Positions 9,164-18,307 of a stretch of 64,000 nt of DNA are shown here, piece by piece (positions within the stretch are counted from its first letter, which is position 1; each line of letters begins with the position of its first letter). Source of the stretch: Paenibacillus bovis. GTDB taxonomy: Bacteria; Bacillota; Bacilli; Paenibacillales; Paenibacillaceae. Position numbers and translations under genes: made by a program. The stretch is taken from contig NZ_CP013023.1 in NCBI RefSeq assembly GCF_001421015.2, forward strand, positions 4,023,501-4,087,500, read 5' to 3'. The notes under the pieces are model-generated. The model searched no databases and was not told the DNA's origin. It worked only from the letters and a program-made list of their open reading frames with translations.

Positions 9164-11776
9164 TTACTCAAATTTACCGTAGAAAGCGTTACGGTATACA
9201 TCAGCCAGTTCGGTTACCAGCGGCATTTTAGGATTGGCAGTTGTACATTGGTCTTCAAATGCACGGTCAGCCAGGTAATCGACATGTGCTTCAAAGTCTT
9301 TGGCATCAAAGCCCAGTGCTTCGAACGATTCAGGGATACCCAGTTTGCGGTTCAGATCGCGAATTGCGTTGATCAGGCTGGTTACACCTTCTTCGGTAGT
9401 ACGTGCCGGCAGTCCCAGGATACGGGCAATTTCAGCGTAACGTTCGTCAGCGATAAAGTGCGAGTATTTAGGGAACGATGCGAATTTGGTAGGTTTTTTC
9501 GCATTGTAGCGGATAACATGCGGCATCAGGATCGCGTTGGTACGTCCATGTGCTGTATGGTATTGTCCGCCCCATTTGTGTGCCAGACTGTGGTTGATGC
9601 CCAGGAATGCGTTGGCAAAGGCCATACCGGCTATCGTCGAAGCATTATGCATTTTTTCACGAGCCAGTTTGTCGCCTTGCAGTGCCGACTGTTCCAGGTA
9701 TTGGAAGACCAATTGGATCGCTTTGATCGCCAGACCATCAGTGTAGTCATTTGCCATATTCGATACATAGGCTTCAATCGCATGAGTTAGTACATCCATA
9801 CCGGTATCGGCTACAGCTACACGTGGCAGGGAGTAGACAAATTCAGGGTCTACAATCGCTACGTCCGGAGTCAGCTCATAGTCTGCCAGAGGGTATTTGG
9901 TATTGCCTTTTTCTTTGTCTGTAATAACCGCGAACGAGGTAACTTCCGAACCTGTACCCGAAGTAGTAGGAATCGCTACGAATTGCGCTTTTTGTCCCAG
10001 ATGCGGGTATTTGTAGATCCGTTTGCGGATATCCATGAATTTTTGTTTCAGGTTGTCAAATTCTACATCAGGATATTCGTAGAACAGCCACATGCCTTTG
10101 GCAGCATCCATTGGTGATCCGCCACCGAGTGCGATAATGCAGTCAGGCTGGAAGCGTTCCATCATTTGACGGCCGCGTTCTACTGTAGTTGTCGATGGAT
10201 CCGGCTCTACATCGGAGAATACTTCGATCGCTACCGGTGTCTGACGTTGACGCAGGTAATGTTCTACTTTTTCGACATAGCCCAGTTGTACCATCATTGG
10301 GTCAGTAACGATGATAACGCGGCTGATGTTTGGCATTTTGGCCAGGTATTGAGTCGAACCTTTTTCAAAGTACACTTTGGAAGGAATCTTGAACCATTGC
10401 ATATTCACGGTACGACGCGCCACCCTTTTCACGTTAATCAGATTGACTGCTGTTACATTGGAAGATGTCGAGTTACGGCCATACGATCCGCAGCCCAGTG
10501 TCAGGGAAGGCAGGTTCGTATTGTAAATGTCGCCGATGGCGCCATGTGTCGAAGGTGAATTCACGATGATACGTCCGGTTTGCAGACGATCTGCGAACTT
10601 CTGGATCACTTCATCATTGTTGGAATGGATAGCCGAAGAGTGACCCATACCACCGAATTCTACAATTTGTGCAGCACGTTCGATACCTTGTTCTGCCGTC
10701 TTCACTTTGTAACAAGCCAGTACAGGACTGAGTTTTTCAGCGGACAATGGATATTTGGTTCCTACACCTTCCAGTTCAGCGACCAGAATTTTGGTGCCTG
10801 CTGGAACAGTGATACCGCTCATTTCAGCGATTTTGGTTGCTGGTTGACCGACGATTGCCGGATTGACTGCACATTTCTCTACATTCATGGCACCTGCAGT
10901 CAGTTTGCCTACTTCTTCTTTACTCAGGAAGTAGCAACCGTTGTCGATCATCAGTTTTTTCACTTGCTCGAATACGGGTTCTTCGATGATCACAGCTTGT
11001 TCGGATGCACAGATCATACCGTTGTCAAACGATTTGGACAGAATCAAGTCGGTTACCGCTTGTTTGAGGTCTGCACTTTTCTCAATAAAGGCAGGTACGT
11101 TACCAGGACCTACGCCGAGTGCAGGTTTACCACAGCTGTAAGCCGCTTTGACCATTGCGCCGCCGCCAGTAGCGAGGATCAATGCAACATCAGGATGATT
11201 CATCAGTGCATTCGTTTTGTCCATGGAAGGATTATCGATCCACTGGATACAATCTGCAGGAGCGCCATGTTTGACAGCTGCTTCGAGCAGGATTCTTGCA
11301 GCTTCCTTACTACATTGCTGTGCAGATGGGTGGAAACCGAAGATAATCGGGTTACGCGTTTTGATGGCGATCAGTGCTTTGAACATGGTAGTCGATGTTG
11401 GGTTGGTTACAGGAGTGATCCCCATGATCGTACCAACCGGTTCAGCGATTTTCTGGAAGTTGTCGTATGCATTGTCTTCAATGATACCAACTGTTTTTTC
11501 GTTTTTGATGCTGTGATATATATATTCAGTCGCAAAGATGTTTTTGGTGATTTTGTCTTCATATACCCCTCTGCCTGTTTCTTCAACAGCCAGCTTGGCG
11601 AGATACATATGTTTGTCCAGTCCGGCAAGTGCCATAGCCTGTACAACTTCATCAATTTGTTCCTGATTCATTTTCATAAATGCGGCTTGTGCTTTGTTCG
11701 CTTTGTCAATCATTCTTTGAATTTCTTCCTGTGCAGTAACTTCTACGGTGCGAGTGGCATCATTTTTAACAGCCAT
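9164..11776 (-). CDS. adhE: Bifunctional acetaldehyde-CoA/alcohol dehydrogenase
   Basis: 870 aa from the chosen start, close to the ~890 aa of other AdhE proteins. It reduces acetyl-CoA to acetaldehyde and then ethanol, consuming two NADH, and forms spirosomes in other bacteria. The N-terminal aldehyde dehydrogenase half (~1-440) carries the catalytic cysteine in GMICASEQ (about residue 256). The C-terminal iron-alcohol dehydrogenase half (~455-870) carries GGGSPMDAAKG and the iron-binding histidines in HSLAHKWGGQYHTAHG. ATG 11776 (MAVKNDA) is preferred because GGAGG is 9 nt upstream; an earlier in-frame ATG directly abuts that site. Upstream is a perfect Fnr box. The partner pathway enzymes PflB and PflA are adjacent. 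Confidence 0.96.
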   Translation of the reverse strand: MAVKNDATRTVEVTAQEEIQRMIDKANKAQAAFMKMNQEQIDEVVQAMALAGLDKHMYLAKLAVEETGRGVYEDKITKNIFATEYIYHSIKNEKTVGIIEDNAYDNFQKIAEPVGTIMGITPVTNPTSTTMFKALIAIKTRNPIIFGFHPSAQQCSKEAARILLEAAVKHGAPADCIQWIDNPSMDKTNALMNHPDVALILATGGGAMVKAAYSCGKPALGVGPGNVPAFIEKSADLKQAVTDLILSKSFDNGMICASEQAVIIEEPVFEQVKKLMIDNGCYFLSKEEVGKLTAGAMNVEKCAVNPAIVGQPATKIAEMSGITVPAGTKILVAELEGVGTKYPLSAEKLSPVLACYKVKTAEQGIERAAQIVEFGGMGHSSAIHSNNDEVIQKFADRLQTGRIIVNSPSTHGAIGDIYNTNLPSLTLGCGSYGRNSTSSNVTAVNLINVKRVARRTVNMQWFKIPSKVYFEKGSTQYLAKMPNISRVIIVTDPMMVQLGYVEKVEHYLRQRQTPVAIEVFSDVEPDPSTTTVERGRQMMERFQPDCIIALGGGSPMDAAKGMWLFYEYPDVEFDNLKQKFMDIRKRIYKYPHLGQKAQFVAIPTTSGTGSEVTSFAVITDKEKGNTKYPLADYELTPDVAIVDPEFVYSLPRVAVADTGMDVLTHAIEAYVSNMANDYTDGLAIKAIQLVFQYLEQSALQGDKLAREKMHNASTIAGMAFANAFLGINHSLAHKWGGQYHTAHGRTNAILMPHVIRYNAKKPTKFASFPKYSHFIADERYAEIARILGLPARTTEEGVTSLINAIRDLNRKLGIPESFEALGFDAKDFEAHVDYLADRAFEDQCTTANPKMPLVTELADVYRNAFYGKFE

Positions 11777-11823
11777 TTCTCTCATCCTCCTCAGAATGTG
11801 TGGTGCTTTCTGTCTACGCACTG

Positions 11824-11866
11824 ATCATAGCATAGAGATATAAATCATAATGTGATTTTTTTCACA
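11824..11866 (-). promoter_or_regulatory. Predicted Fnr-dependent adhE promoter
   Basis: A perfect Fnr box, TGTGA-TTTTTT-TCACA (11851-11866), is followed by a -10 element TATGAT (11824-11829, minus strand). The implied start near 11817 puts the box centre about 41 bp upstream, the same class II geometry as at pflB. Confidence 0.7.
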
Positions 11867-11942
11867 ATCAATTTTTATTTTTAAAATATTAATCATTTTG
11901 TTTTTTCTTTTTGCATTTTGAAGTAACGCGCGTTATAATATA

Positions 11943-11958
11943 AGTGAAAATAATCACA
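11943..11958 (+). promoter_or_regulatory. Near-consensus Fnr box upstream of fnr
   Basis: AGTGA-AAATAA-TCACA has one mismatch to TGTGA-N6-TCACA. It lies between divergent adhE and fnr, about 150 bp before the fnr ATG, with AT-rich -10 candidates (CATACT near 11986) downstream. It suggests autoregulation of fnr. Confidence 0.5.
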
Positions 11959-12110
11959 AAGTTTAAATTTCAAAAGAATGATGATCATACTATTAAATGT
12001 ATGAATTTAACACAATATGCATTCAATTTGAATTTAGTAAATTTTTCCTTAAAACATGATGCAATCCGATTATTTTCGCGTATAATTGGGAGATGAAGGG
12101 GAGGACGAAC

Positions 12111-12839
12111 ATGAATAAATCTGCAGAAATTATGAGTACGAATGTCGAAGGAAACACCTCGTGTTTTTCGGAGATGAATATGGAACGTATGCTGGCCTAT
12201 GCGACAGAGCGCAGCATCCCTTCCGGATCGCATCTATTTTGGGAAGGTGATCTGTCCGACAAACTCTATTTTATCAAAAGTGGACGGGTTAAACTGACCA
12301 AATCAACCGATGAAGGTAAAGAACTTATTCTATATATGTATCAGTCTGGTGATATGATCGGACAGGCTGATCCGTTCTCCGGTACACGGCTCGGATTTAC
12401 GGCAGAGACTCTCGAAGATACAGAAGTTGCGGTTATCGAGCATAAAGACCTGGAGATGATTATCTGCCAGCACTGTGACTTTGCTATCGACTTTATGAAA
12501 TGGATGGGTACGCATCATCGCCTTACCCAGACCAAAGTGCGCGACCTTATGCTCTATGGCAAACCAGGGGCGCTCTGCTCGACGCTGATTCGTCTCAGCA
12601 ATACGTACGGTGAAGATTATAATGAAGACGGATCGATCCTGATTAACAAAAAGATTACCCATACGGATCTATCCAATATGATCGGAGCTACACGCGAAAG
12701 CGTCAACCGTATGCTGAGTGATCTGCGCAAAAAAGAAGTGATTGAATACGAGCATGGCATGATCATTATTCATGATCTGGAAGCTCTCCAAGAGGTATGC
12801 CACTGCGAGCTGTGCCCACGAGAAATCTGCCGAATCTGA
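12111..12839 (+). CDS. fnr: Fnr-type anaerobic transcription activator (Crp/Fnr family)
   Basis: 242 aa. A cyclic-nucleotide-type beta-roll (~25-135) leads to a C-terminal helix-turn-helix (~170-220) with the recognition-helix segment GATRESVNR. The tail EVCHCELCPREICRI contains cysteines in the C-x2-C-x4-C spacing used by B. subtilis Fnr to bind its oxygen-labile [4Fe-4S] cluster at the C-terminus, unlike the N-terminal cluster of E. coli FNR. ATG 12111 has GGGGAGG 7 nt upstream; an earlier ATG at 12093 lies before this site. Perfect Fnr boxes stand before pflB and adhE, and a near-match precedes fnr itself, so this gene is the likely local regulator of the fermentation island. Confidence 0.93.
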   Translation: MNKSAEIMSTNVEGNTSCFSEMNMERMLAYATERSIPSGSHLFWEGDLSDKLYFIKSGRVKLTKSTDEGKELILYMYQSGDMIGQADPFSGTRLGFTAETLEDTEVAVIEHKDLEMIICQHCDFAIDFMKWMGTHHRLTQTKVRDLMLYGKPGALCSTLIRLSNTYGEDYNEDGSILINKKITHTDLSNMIGATRESVNRMLSDLRKKEVIEYEHGMIIIHDLEALQEVCHCELCPREICRI

Positions 12840-12903
12840 TTACGCCGACTTCTCTCCCCGGCGTTGCCCGATTGCGCGATTAACTTTATAACTGATATGC
12901 AAA

Positions 12904-12946
12904 AAAAGCTTTCCGCTGATAAATACCAAGCGGAAAGCTTTTTAAT
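12904..12946. terminator. Bidirectional terminator between fnr and the HxlR-type gene
   Basis: A 13-bp perfect stem (12905-12917 with 12929-12941) is flanked by an A-run on the left and a T-run on the right. It serves fnr on the plus strand and the convergent regulator gene on the minus strand. Confidence 0.85.
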
Positions 12947-12985
12947 TGAGACAGCGAATGCCGGCCCGGATTGACATGCACTGGA

Positions 12986-13303
12986 TTAATCTACCCACTG
13001 CTCTGCCCAATTCTGAATTTGATCCATAACCGGTTGAAGTGCCCGGCCTTTGTCGGTCAGTTCATACTCGATTCGTACCGGAGTCTCCGGATACACCTGG
13101 CGAGTCAGAATACCGCTTCCCTCCAGATCCTTCATTCGCTCCGAAAGCATTTTATCGCTCATCATCGGAATAAGGTTCGAGATATCCTTAAAACGTTTTG
13201 GTCCGCTCATCAGAGACTGAATAATCAGACCATTCCATCTTTTTCCGAGAAAAGAAAAAGCGGTCTCAAAACGAGGGCATAATCCCAATTGATGCTGTTC
13301 CAT
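12986..13303 (-). CDS. HxlR-family winged-helix regulator
   Basis: 105 aa, a complete single-domain HxlR/YodB protein. It has the family start LCPRFETAFSFLGKRWN with a conserved cysteine at residue 9, which in YodB/HypR-type members senses electrophiles or disulfide stress. It has the SGPKRFKDI and SDKMLSERMKDLE helices and the VRIEYELTDKG wing. It is monocistronic and convergent with fnr. No obvious target gene is adjacent. A pair of GTAAGCTT repeats upstream could be its own operator. The HxlR gene at 26.6 kb, not this one, is the formaldehyde regulator. Confidence 0.85.
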   Translation of the reverse strand: MEQHQLGLCPRFETAFSFLGKRWNGLIIQSLMSGPKRFKDISNLIPMMSDKMLSERMKDLEGSGILTRQVYPETPVRIEYELTDKGRALQPVMDQIQNWAEQWVD

Positions 13304-13348
13304 GTCTTTTCACCTCTTCATCCGTCCATAGCACAATAATGGGTTGTC

Positions 13349-13384
13349 GTAAGCTTTGTATATATAAAATGGATGTAAGCTTAC
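13349..13384 (-). promoter_or_regulatory. Possible operator of the HxlR-type gene
   Basis: GTAAGCTT occurs at 13349-13356 and again at 13375-13382, the second extended to the palindrome GTAAGCTTAC. The copies are 26 bp apart and lie 46-81 bp upstream of the regulator start, around a TATATA-rich centre. Spaced half-sites like this fit a dimeric winged-helix repressor. Confidence 0.4.
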
Positions 13385-13447
13385 AATTAGTTAGCACATA
13401 TATTTTAACACATTTTACCTAATAAGAAAACGAAAACATTATGATCA

Positions 13448-14146
13448 TTACTTGTGTTCCACTATCTGCGACTTTTGACCAATCAGTTCTCGCAGCTGCT
13501 TGAGATCATCAGCAATAACATCGGTCAATGATCTATTATACAGCACTGCTGCAGGATGATACATAGGGAAAATGCAATATTCTTGATCGGACCAATAATA
13601 TCCTTTCTCCGGATAATCTCTGTCTACCTGCTGAATCTTGCTGTAAATAGGCTGTCCATGTACAGCAGTAATAGTATATCCGTCTCCAAGCAGCCGCTGC
13701 AGACCAATATTACCCAGTGTAATCAGAATCTCCGGCTGTACAATAGCAATTTCCTGATCCAGAATCGGAGCAAATGCTAACACCTCTGCCCGGGTCGGTG
13801 TGCGGTTGGAACGACTGAGACGATCGGGATTTCCTTTGACTGGCTTGTCTTTATACGGACGGCTGCGCACCGAGCTGGTGATGTATAGATCATCTCTTGT
13901 GATCTCCAAAGCTTCGAGATATCCATCCAGCACTTTACCTGCCTGACCGGAAAAAGGTCTTCCATTCTGCACCTCGGTGGCGCCGGGTGCTTCGCCTACC
14001 ATCATCAGCCTGCCAGGCCATCTGCCGAATCCTGTCAGGAATCCCTCCAATCTCAGATCCTTGACTCTCTCCATACAGGCATGAACCAATTCCGGAGACA
14101 GCGGTGCAGGTCCGATATGCGTGTCTGACTCATTGTAGTTAAACAT
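13448..14146 (-). CDS. Uracil-DNA glycosylase superfamily protein
   Basis: 232 aa from ATG 14146. It has the family 4/5 UDG signature GEAPGATEVQNGRPF (water-activating loop followed by GQAGK), the strand ILITLGNIGLQRLLG and the C-terminal HPAA motif in MYHPAAVLYN. It would excise uracil from DNA. The four cysteines that hold the Fe-S cluster in family 4 enzymes are not present, so this is a cluster-free branch. The internal ATG (MFNY) is preferred over ATG 14152 because GGGG is then 7 nt upstream instead of touching the start. It is monocistronic, lying between a regulator gene and the sugar cluster. Confidence 0.8.
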   Translation of the reverse strand: MFNYNESDTHIGPAPLSPELVHACMERVKDLRLEGFLTGFGRWPGRLMMVGEAPGATEVQNGRPFSGQAGKVLDGYLEALEITRDDLYITSSVRSRPYKDKPVKGNPDRLSRSNRTPTRAEVLAFAPILDQEIAIVQPEILITLGNIGLQRLLGDGYTITAVHGQPIYSKIQQVDRDYPEKGYYWSDQEYCIFPMYHPAAVLYNRSLTDVIADDLKQLRELIGQKSQIVEHK

Positions 14147-14215
14147 ATCCATACCCCATTTTCCGGATAATTTGTATACATATTTTATTTACCCAATTTT
14201 CTGTATTTTGCCCAT

Positions 14216-14251
14216 ATAAAAAGTACGCCCGCCAGTTTTCTGCGGACGTAC
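14216..14251 (-). terminator. Terminator after the ThuA gene
   Basis: An imperfect 12-13-bp stem (14222-14235 with 14239-14251) around a TTTT loop is followed on the minus strand by TTTTATATGGG. It lies 180 bp beyond the ThuA stop and before the UDG gene. Confidence 0.6.
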
Positions 14252-14431
14252 TCTGTTTATTGCTATGCTTTGAATTCCAACATACAAGCAAGGCTTACCG
14301 GCAATCGTGTATATAACGGGATTCAAACAACAAGGTTGCTGGAGTATGATTAGTTATCTTCGTTTAACCGAAGAACGTATTCAGCCTGTCTCCTATGCTG
14401 AAAATGCTCTGGTTGTGTGATTATTGAATGC

Positions 14432-15163
14432 TTATACCAGTACTTTACCGCCGATAGCACGTTTTGGCTCAGTCCGTCCAAATGCAGGACGGGCATTTTC
14501 TGCTGGTTGTGCCCAGCGTACTGCGTTGGAGATGATATGCATGATATCCTGGTTGTAATACGTAGGATACGTTTCATGGCCTGGGCGGAAGTAAAAGATT
14601 TTACCATGACCGCGACGGTAGGTACAGCCGCTGCGGAATACTTCGCCACCTTCAAAGTTGCTCAGATATACCAGTTCATCGGGAGCCGGTACATCGAAGA
14701 ACTCGCCATACATTTCTTCTTTATCCAGTGTGATGGATGGATTAACACCTTGCGAGATCGGATGATTCGGGTTAACACACCACAGGATTTCCTGTTCGTC
14801 TGCGACACGCCATTTCAGATCGCAGCTGGTACCCATCAATTGCTTGAACGGTTTGGAGAAGTGTCCGGAGTGAAGCACGATCAATCCCATGCCTTCCTGA
14901 ACACGTCTTACAACAGCTTCAGCAATATCATCATCAACGAGGTCGTGTGCAGTGTGTCCCCACCACAGCATAACATCGGTAGAGTTCAGAACGGATTCTG
15001 TCAGACCATGCTCATCCTGATCCAGTGTTGCTGTGCGGCAGGCGAACCCTTCTTTGGTCAATCCGTCTGCAAGTACTTTGTGAATTCCATCCGGGTATAC
15101 AGCTTTGACGTCGTCGCGGATTTGCTCATGTACAAACTCATTCCAGACTGTTACGTTAATCAT
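14432..15163 (-). CDS. ThuA-domain protein (trehalose-utilisation-like)
   Basis: 243 aa. It is a single ThuA/glutamine-amidotransferase-like flavodoxin fold: VTVWNEF start, the VMLWWGHTAHD strand-turn, the GLIVLHSGHFSKPFK segment and the HETYPTYYNQDI end. ThuA proteins in Rhizobium act with dehydrogenases on disaccharides, and in Paenibacillus they often sit with Gfo/Idh/MocA oxidoreductases. Here it is the last gene of the 14.4-19.4 kb cluster, 21 bp after a sugar phosphate isomerase-like gene, so it probably takes part in the same pathway of 3-keto-sugar or polyol breakdown. Substrate is inferred only. Confidence 0.82.
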   Translation of the reverse strand: MINVTVWNEFVHEQIRDDVKAVYPDGIHKVLADGLTKEGFACRTATLDQDEHGLTESVLNSTDVMLWWGHTAHDLVDDDIAEAVVRRVQEGMGLIVLHSGHFSKPFKQLMGTSCDLKWRVADEQEILWCVNPNHPISQGVNPSITLDKEEMYGEFFDVPAPDELVYLSNFEGGEVFRSGCTYRRGHGKIFYFRPGHETYPTYYNQDIMHIISNAVRWAQPAENARPAFGRTEPKRAIGGKVLV

Positions 15164-15184
15164 ACTATTATTGCCTCCCTGTTG

Positions 15185-16153
15185 TTAGACCCACCACATC
15201 TCGCCAAGTTCTTCTTCGATCATTACCTGCTGCAAGTTATGGACGGCTTTAGTGAAACCCTCATTTACGGACATCAGTCCGTCTTCATGCTCTATACTAA
15301 CGACATAGTCATATCCAACTAATCTCAGTGCACTGACGATATCAGCCCACGTTTTTACATCGTGACCATAACCCACGGTACGGAACTGCCATGCACGATC
15401 TTGCATCTCAGCGTAGGAGTGCATGTCCGTTACACCGTTCATATTCATATTATCGGTATCTGTAAGCGTATCTTTAGCATGAAAGTGATGAATTGCGCCA
15501 TTTTTCCCCAAAATTTTTATTGCGGCTACCGGATCAATGCCTTGCCACCACATATGGCTCGGATCCAGGTTGGCTCCAATCACTTCCCCAGCGGCTTCAC
15601 GCAGACGCAGAAGCGTACCTGGTGTATGAACAGAGAATCCGCCATGCAGTTCCAGACCGACTTTGACATTGTGCTGTTCAGCGAACTTGCCTGTCTCGGT
15701 CCAATAAGGAATAATCTTCTCATTCCACTGCCAGTCCAGCAGTTCACGATAATCATTCGGCCATGGAGCTACAGGCCAGTTCGGATATTTGGCATCGTCA
15801 CTCTCACCTGGACATCCGGAAAACGTATTAACTACCGGTACTTCCAGCTTCTCAGCCAGCTGTACGGATTTGATGAAAGAGTCGTGTGCTTCTTTGGCAA
15901 TCGCTTTTTGCGGATGAAGCGGATTATCATGACAGCTCAGTGCGCTGATGATCAGACCGCGTGAATCAATCGCCTGCTTGAATGCTTTGAGCTTGCCATT
16001 ATCGGCCAGCAGCTCATCGGTGTTGCAGTGTACGTTACCCGGGTTGCCACCGGTACCGATTTCGACTGCTTTTACACCTTTTGCAGCTACATAGTCCAGC
16101 GCCTCCTCGAAGCCCATATTGTTGAGCAATACCATAAATACGCCTAATTTCAT
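15185..16153 (-). CDS. Sugar phosphate isomerase/epimerase-type TIM barrel
   Basis: 322 aa. It is an AP-endonuclease-2/xylose-isomerase-like barrel: LGVFMVLL start, KAVEIGTGG, a metal-site glutamate in VGLELHGG, HHFHAKDT and VSIEHEDG, which together supply the His/Glu/Asp metal ligands. Relatives interconvert or dehydrate inosose-type and keto-sugar intermediates. ATG 16153 has GGAGG 8 nt upstream; an upstream in-frame TTG (16174) precedes the ribosome-binding site and is rejected. The next gene (ThuA) follows after 21 bp. A separate promoter in the 180-bp gap before 16333 is possible. Confidence 0.85.
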   Translation of the reverse strand: MKLGVFMVLLNNMGFEEALDYVAAKGVKAVEIGTGGNPGNVHCNTDELLADNGKLKAFKQAIDSRGLIISALSCHDNPLHPQKAIAKEAHDSFIKSVQLAEKLEVPVVNTFSGCPGESDDAKYPNWPVAPWPNDYRELLDWQWNEKIIPYWTETGKFAEQHNVKVGLELHGGFSVHTPGTLLRLREAAGEVIGANLDPSHMWWQGIDPVAAIKILGKNGAIHHFHAKDTLTDTDNMNMNGVTDMHSYAEMQDRAWQFRTVGYGHDVKTWADIVSALRLVGYDYVVSIEHEDGLMSVNEGFTKAVHNLQQVMIEEELGEMWWV

Positions 16154-16332
16154 TCGTTCATCCTCCTGGTTCAACTGTTTTTAGTGGTAAGGTGAATACC
16201 ATGCAATATCTGCTGCCGCGAAGATTCTATATCTATTAATACGTAAAGTAAAGGTGAAAAGTTTGCATTTTAAGGAATTTTTTAAATAAAATTTACCTTA
16301 AATGGATACAAATTCTATATGAATGACTATAC

Positions 16333-17421
16333 TCAGGATTCCAGATAAACGGCTTTACCGGTACGAGCCGATTCATAGATCGCTTCAAGAATCTGCGTCA
16401 CGACCAGTGCCTGCTCCGGTTTTACCAGAGGCTCTTTATCTTCCACGATCGCTTCGAGCCACATTCTCGCTTCACGATCTGCTTCATTCTCGGAACCGCC
16501 GGAATAAAAAGCTACTCCGCCGGATCCCATATCAATTTTGCTGTCATACAGCCGGCTGTTTTTCTCGCCGTTGATATGTAGTCCATCTGTCATATCGGCT
16601 CCGCCTTCTGTACCGCACAATATGCTTTGTGCTTCGGCAAAGTTGCGTAGATTGATGGCCCAGCTCGATTCCAGGGAAATGACCGCTCCATTTTCCATGG
16701 TAATAAAACCAAACGCCGAATCTTCTACCTTGAACTGTTCCGGATCCCAAGGACCAAAAGCATTAGCGGCATTTTGACGGGAGCCCAGCTTATGGAATGT
16801 AGTTCCCATTACACTTTTCGGTTTGTAATTGTCCATTAACCAAAGGGTCATATCCAGTGCATGAGTGCCGATATCGATCAATGGTCCGCCGCCCTGTTTT
16901 TCTTCATCCAGAAATACTCCCCATGTAGGGACTGCACGGCGGCGCAGTGCAAGTGCTTTGCCGTAATAGACATCTCCCAGATCACCCTGCTCTACCATTT
17001 GCTTCAGATACAGAGTATCGTCACGAAAACGATTCTGGTAGGCAATCGACAATTTTTTGCCTGTACGCTGTGCAGCTTCTACCATCGTGCGGGCTTCTGC
17101 AGTCGATTTGGCCATCGGTTTTTCGCACATCACATGCTTGCCGGATTCCAGGGCATCCACTGTAATCACCGCATGAGAGTCATTGGGTGTACAGACGTGA
17201 ATCACATCGATACTCCCGTCTTCCAGAAGCTGCTTGTAATCGGTATATACTTTGGCATTGTCGCTGCCATACTGCTGGGCTGCTTCAGAAGCGCGTTCTT
17301 CCACAATGTCACAGAAGGCAACCAATCGTGCAAGCGGCTGCTTGGACAGACTCGGCAGATGCTTGTTCTGGGCAATCCCTCCGCAGCCAATAATACCGAT
17401 ATTCAGTACCTGATCAGACAT
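16333..17421 (-). CDS. Gfo/Idh/MocA-family NAD(P)-dependent oxidoreductase
   Basis: 362 aa. The Rossmann start LNIGIIGCGGIAQNKHLPSL binds NAD(P). The CEKPMAKS motif carries the catalytic-site lysine of the family, and GGPLIDIGTHALDMTLWLM carries the conserved Asp/His pair. It would oxidise a sugar, inositol or sugar derivative. ATG 17421 has GGGAGG 9 nt upstream and overlaps the last 8 bp of the preceding isomerase gene (ATGTCTGA), so the two are translationally coupled and likely act in sequence. Confidence 0.88.
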   Translation of the reverse strand: MSDQVLNIGIIGCGGIAQNKHLPSLSKQPLARLVAFCDIVEERASEAAQQYGSDNAKVYTDYKQLLEDGSIDVIHVCTPNDSHAVITVDALESGKHVMCEKPMAKSTAEARTMVEAAQRTGKKLSIAYQNRFRDDTLYLKQMVEQGDLGDVYYGKALALRRRAVPTWGVFLDEEKQGGGPLIDIGTHALDMTLWLMDNYKPKSVMGTTFHKLGSRQNAANAFGPWDPEQFKVEDSAFGFITMENGAVISLESSWAINLRNFAEAQSILCGTEGGADMTDGLHINGEKNSRLYDSKIDMGSGGVAFYSGGSENEADREARMWLEAIVEDKEPLVKPEQALVVTQILEAIYESARTGKAVYLES

Positions 17422-18181
17422 TAACGACGCCTCCCTTGGCGCCATAGCTTTTCACCCAGTTCATGCTTTGTTCGATACTTTGCATAGGAGCCTGGAGGCT
17501 ATTATCCTGCTCGACTACGATCCACTCGGCTCCGGCTTTGTCTGCCGCATCGCCAATACGTGCTACAGGTGCTTCGCCTTCGCCAAGTTCCATCATCTGG
17601 ATACCATCATCGGTATGCTTGAAATCTTTCCAGTGTACAATCGGCAAGCGACCTGCATACTTATCGATATATTCCACGGCATCATAACCGCTGTACTCTA
17701 CCCATGCACTATCCAGCTCTACCTGAATCAGGTCGGCAGGGATTTCTTCGTACAAAGCATCCAGTACAGTACGTTCGCCGATTTTTTCAGTAAATTCAAA
17801 ATCATGGTTGTGATACAGCAATACCACATCATTCTGATTGCAAGTTTCACCGAGTTTGCGCAGGTTTTCGAAAATTTCCGGCCAATTGCCGCGCTGCTCT
17901 TCGGTCAGATAAGGCACGATGATATAACGATTACCAATCGCTTTGTTAAAATCGATCAGGGACTGTGCATCTTCCAGCAGATCTGCGTACGGCGTATGTG
18001 CACCAACTACTTCCAGGTTATGCTTGTCCAGCAGGGTTTTGACCTGTTCTGCTGTTCTGCCGTAATATCCGGCAAACTCTACGCCCTGATATCCCAGAGC
18101 TGCTACTTTTTCAATCGTTCCTTCAAAATCGCGTTCCAGGTCTTCACGTACTGTGTATAATTGCAATCCGACTTTTAACAT
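17414..18181 (-). CDS. Sugar phosphate isomerase/epimerase-type TIM barrel
   Basis: 255 aa. LKVGLQLYTVREDLE start, VEFAGYYG, a LYHNHDFEF metal-ligand strand, IQVELDSAWVEYSG and PIVHWKDF are all typical of the IolE/IolI-like barrel family. It is a paralogue of the gene at 15185, but closer to IolE-like proteins. ATG 18181 has AGGAG 11 nt upstream. Its 3' end overlaps the oxidoreductase gene by 8 bp. With two Gfo/Idh dehydrogenases and ThuA, it suggests an oxidation-isomerisation route for a cyclitol or rare sugar. Confidence 0.85.
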   Translation of the reverse strand: MLKVGLQLYTVREDLERDFEGTIEKVAALGYQGVEFAGYYGRTAEQVKTLLDKHNLEVVGAHTPYADLLEDAQSLIDFNKAIGNRYIIVPYLTEEQRGNWPEIFENLRKLGETCNQNDVVLLYHNHDFEFTEKIGERTVLDALYEEIPADLIQVELDSAWVEYSGYDAVEYIDKYAGRLPIVHWKDFKHTDDGIQMMELGEGEAPVARIGDAADKAGAEWIVVEQDNSLQAPMQSIEQSMNWVKSYGAKGGVVNV

Positions 18182-18307
18182 AGCTTCAATCACTCCTGTA
18201 GGGTAGTTTGTAATCATAAATTACAGCTATTGATGTGATATCTGGTTGTCGTTACAAATCGTATTCCTAAATTTAGGCCTGGCAGTCAACAAATGTGCTG
18301 CAGCAGC

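Noticed and set aside
10580..11824. 414-codon plus-strand open frame
   Set aside because: Antisense to adhE; aromatic and Cys-rich shadow composition.
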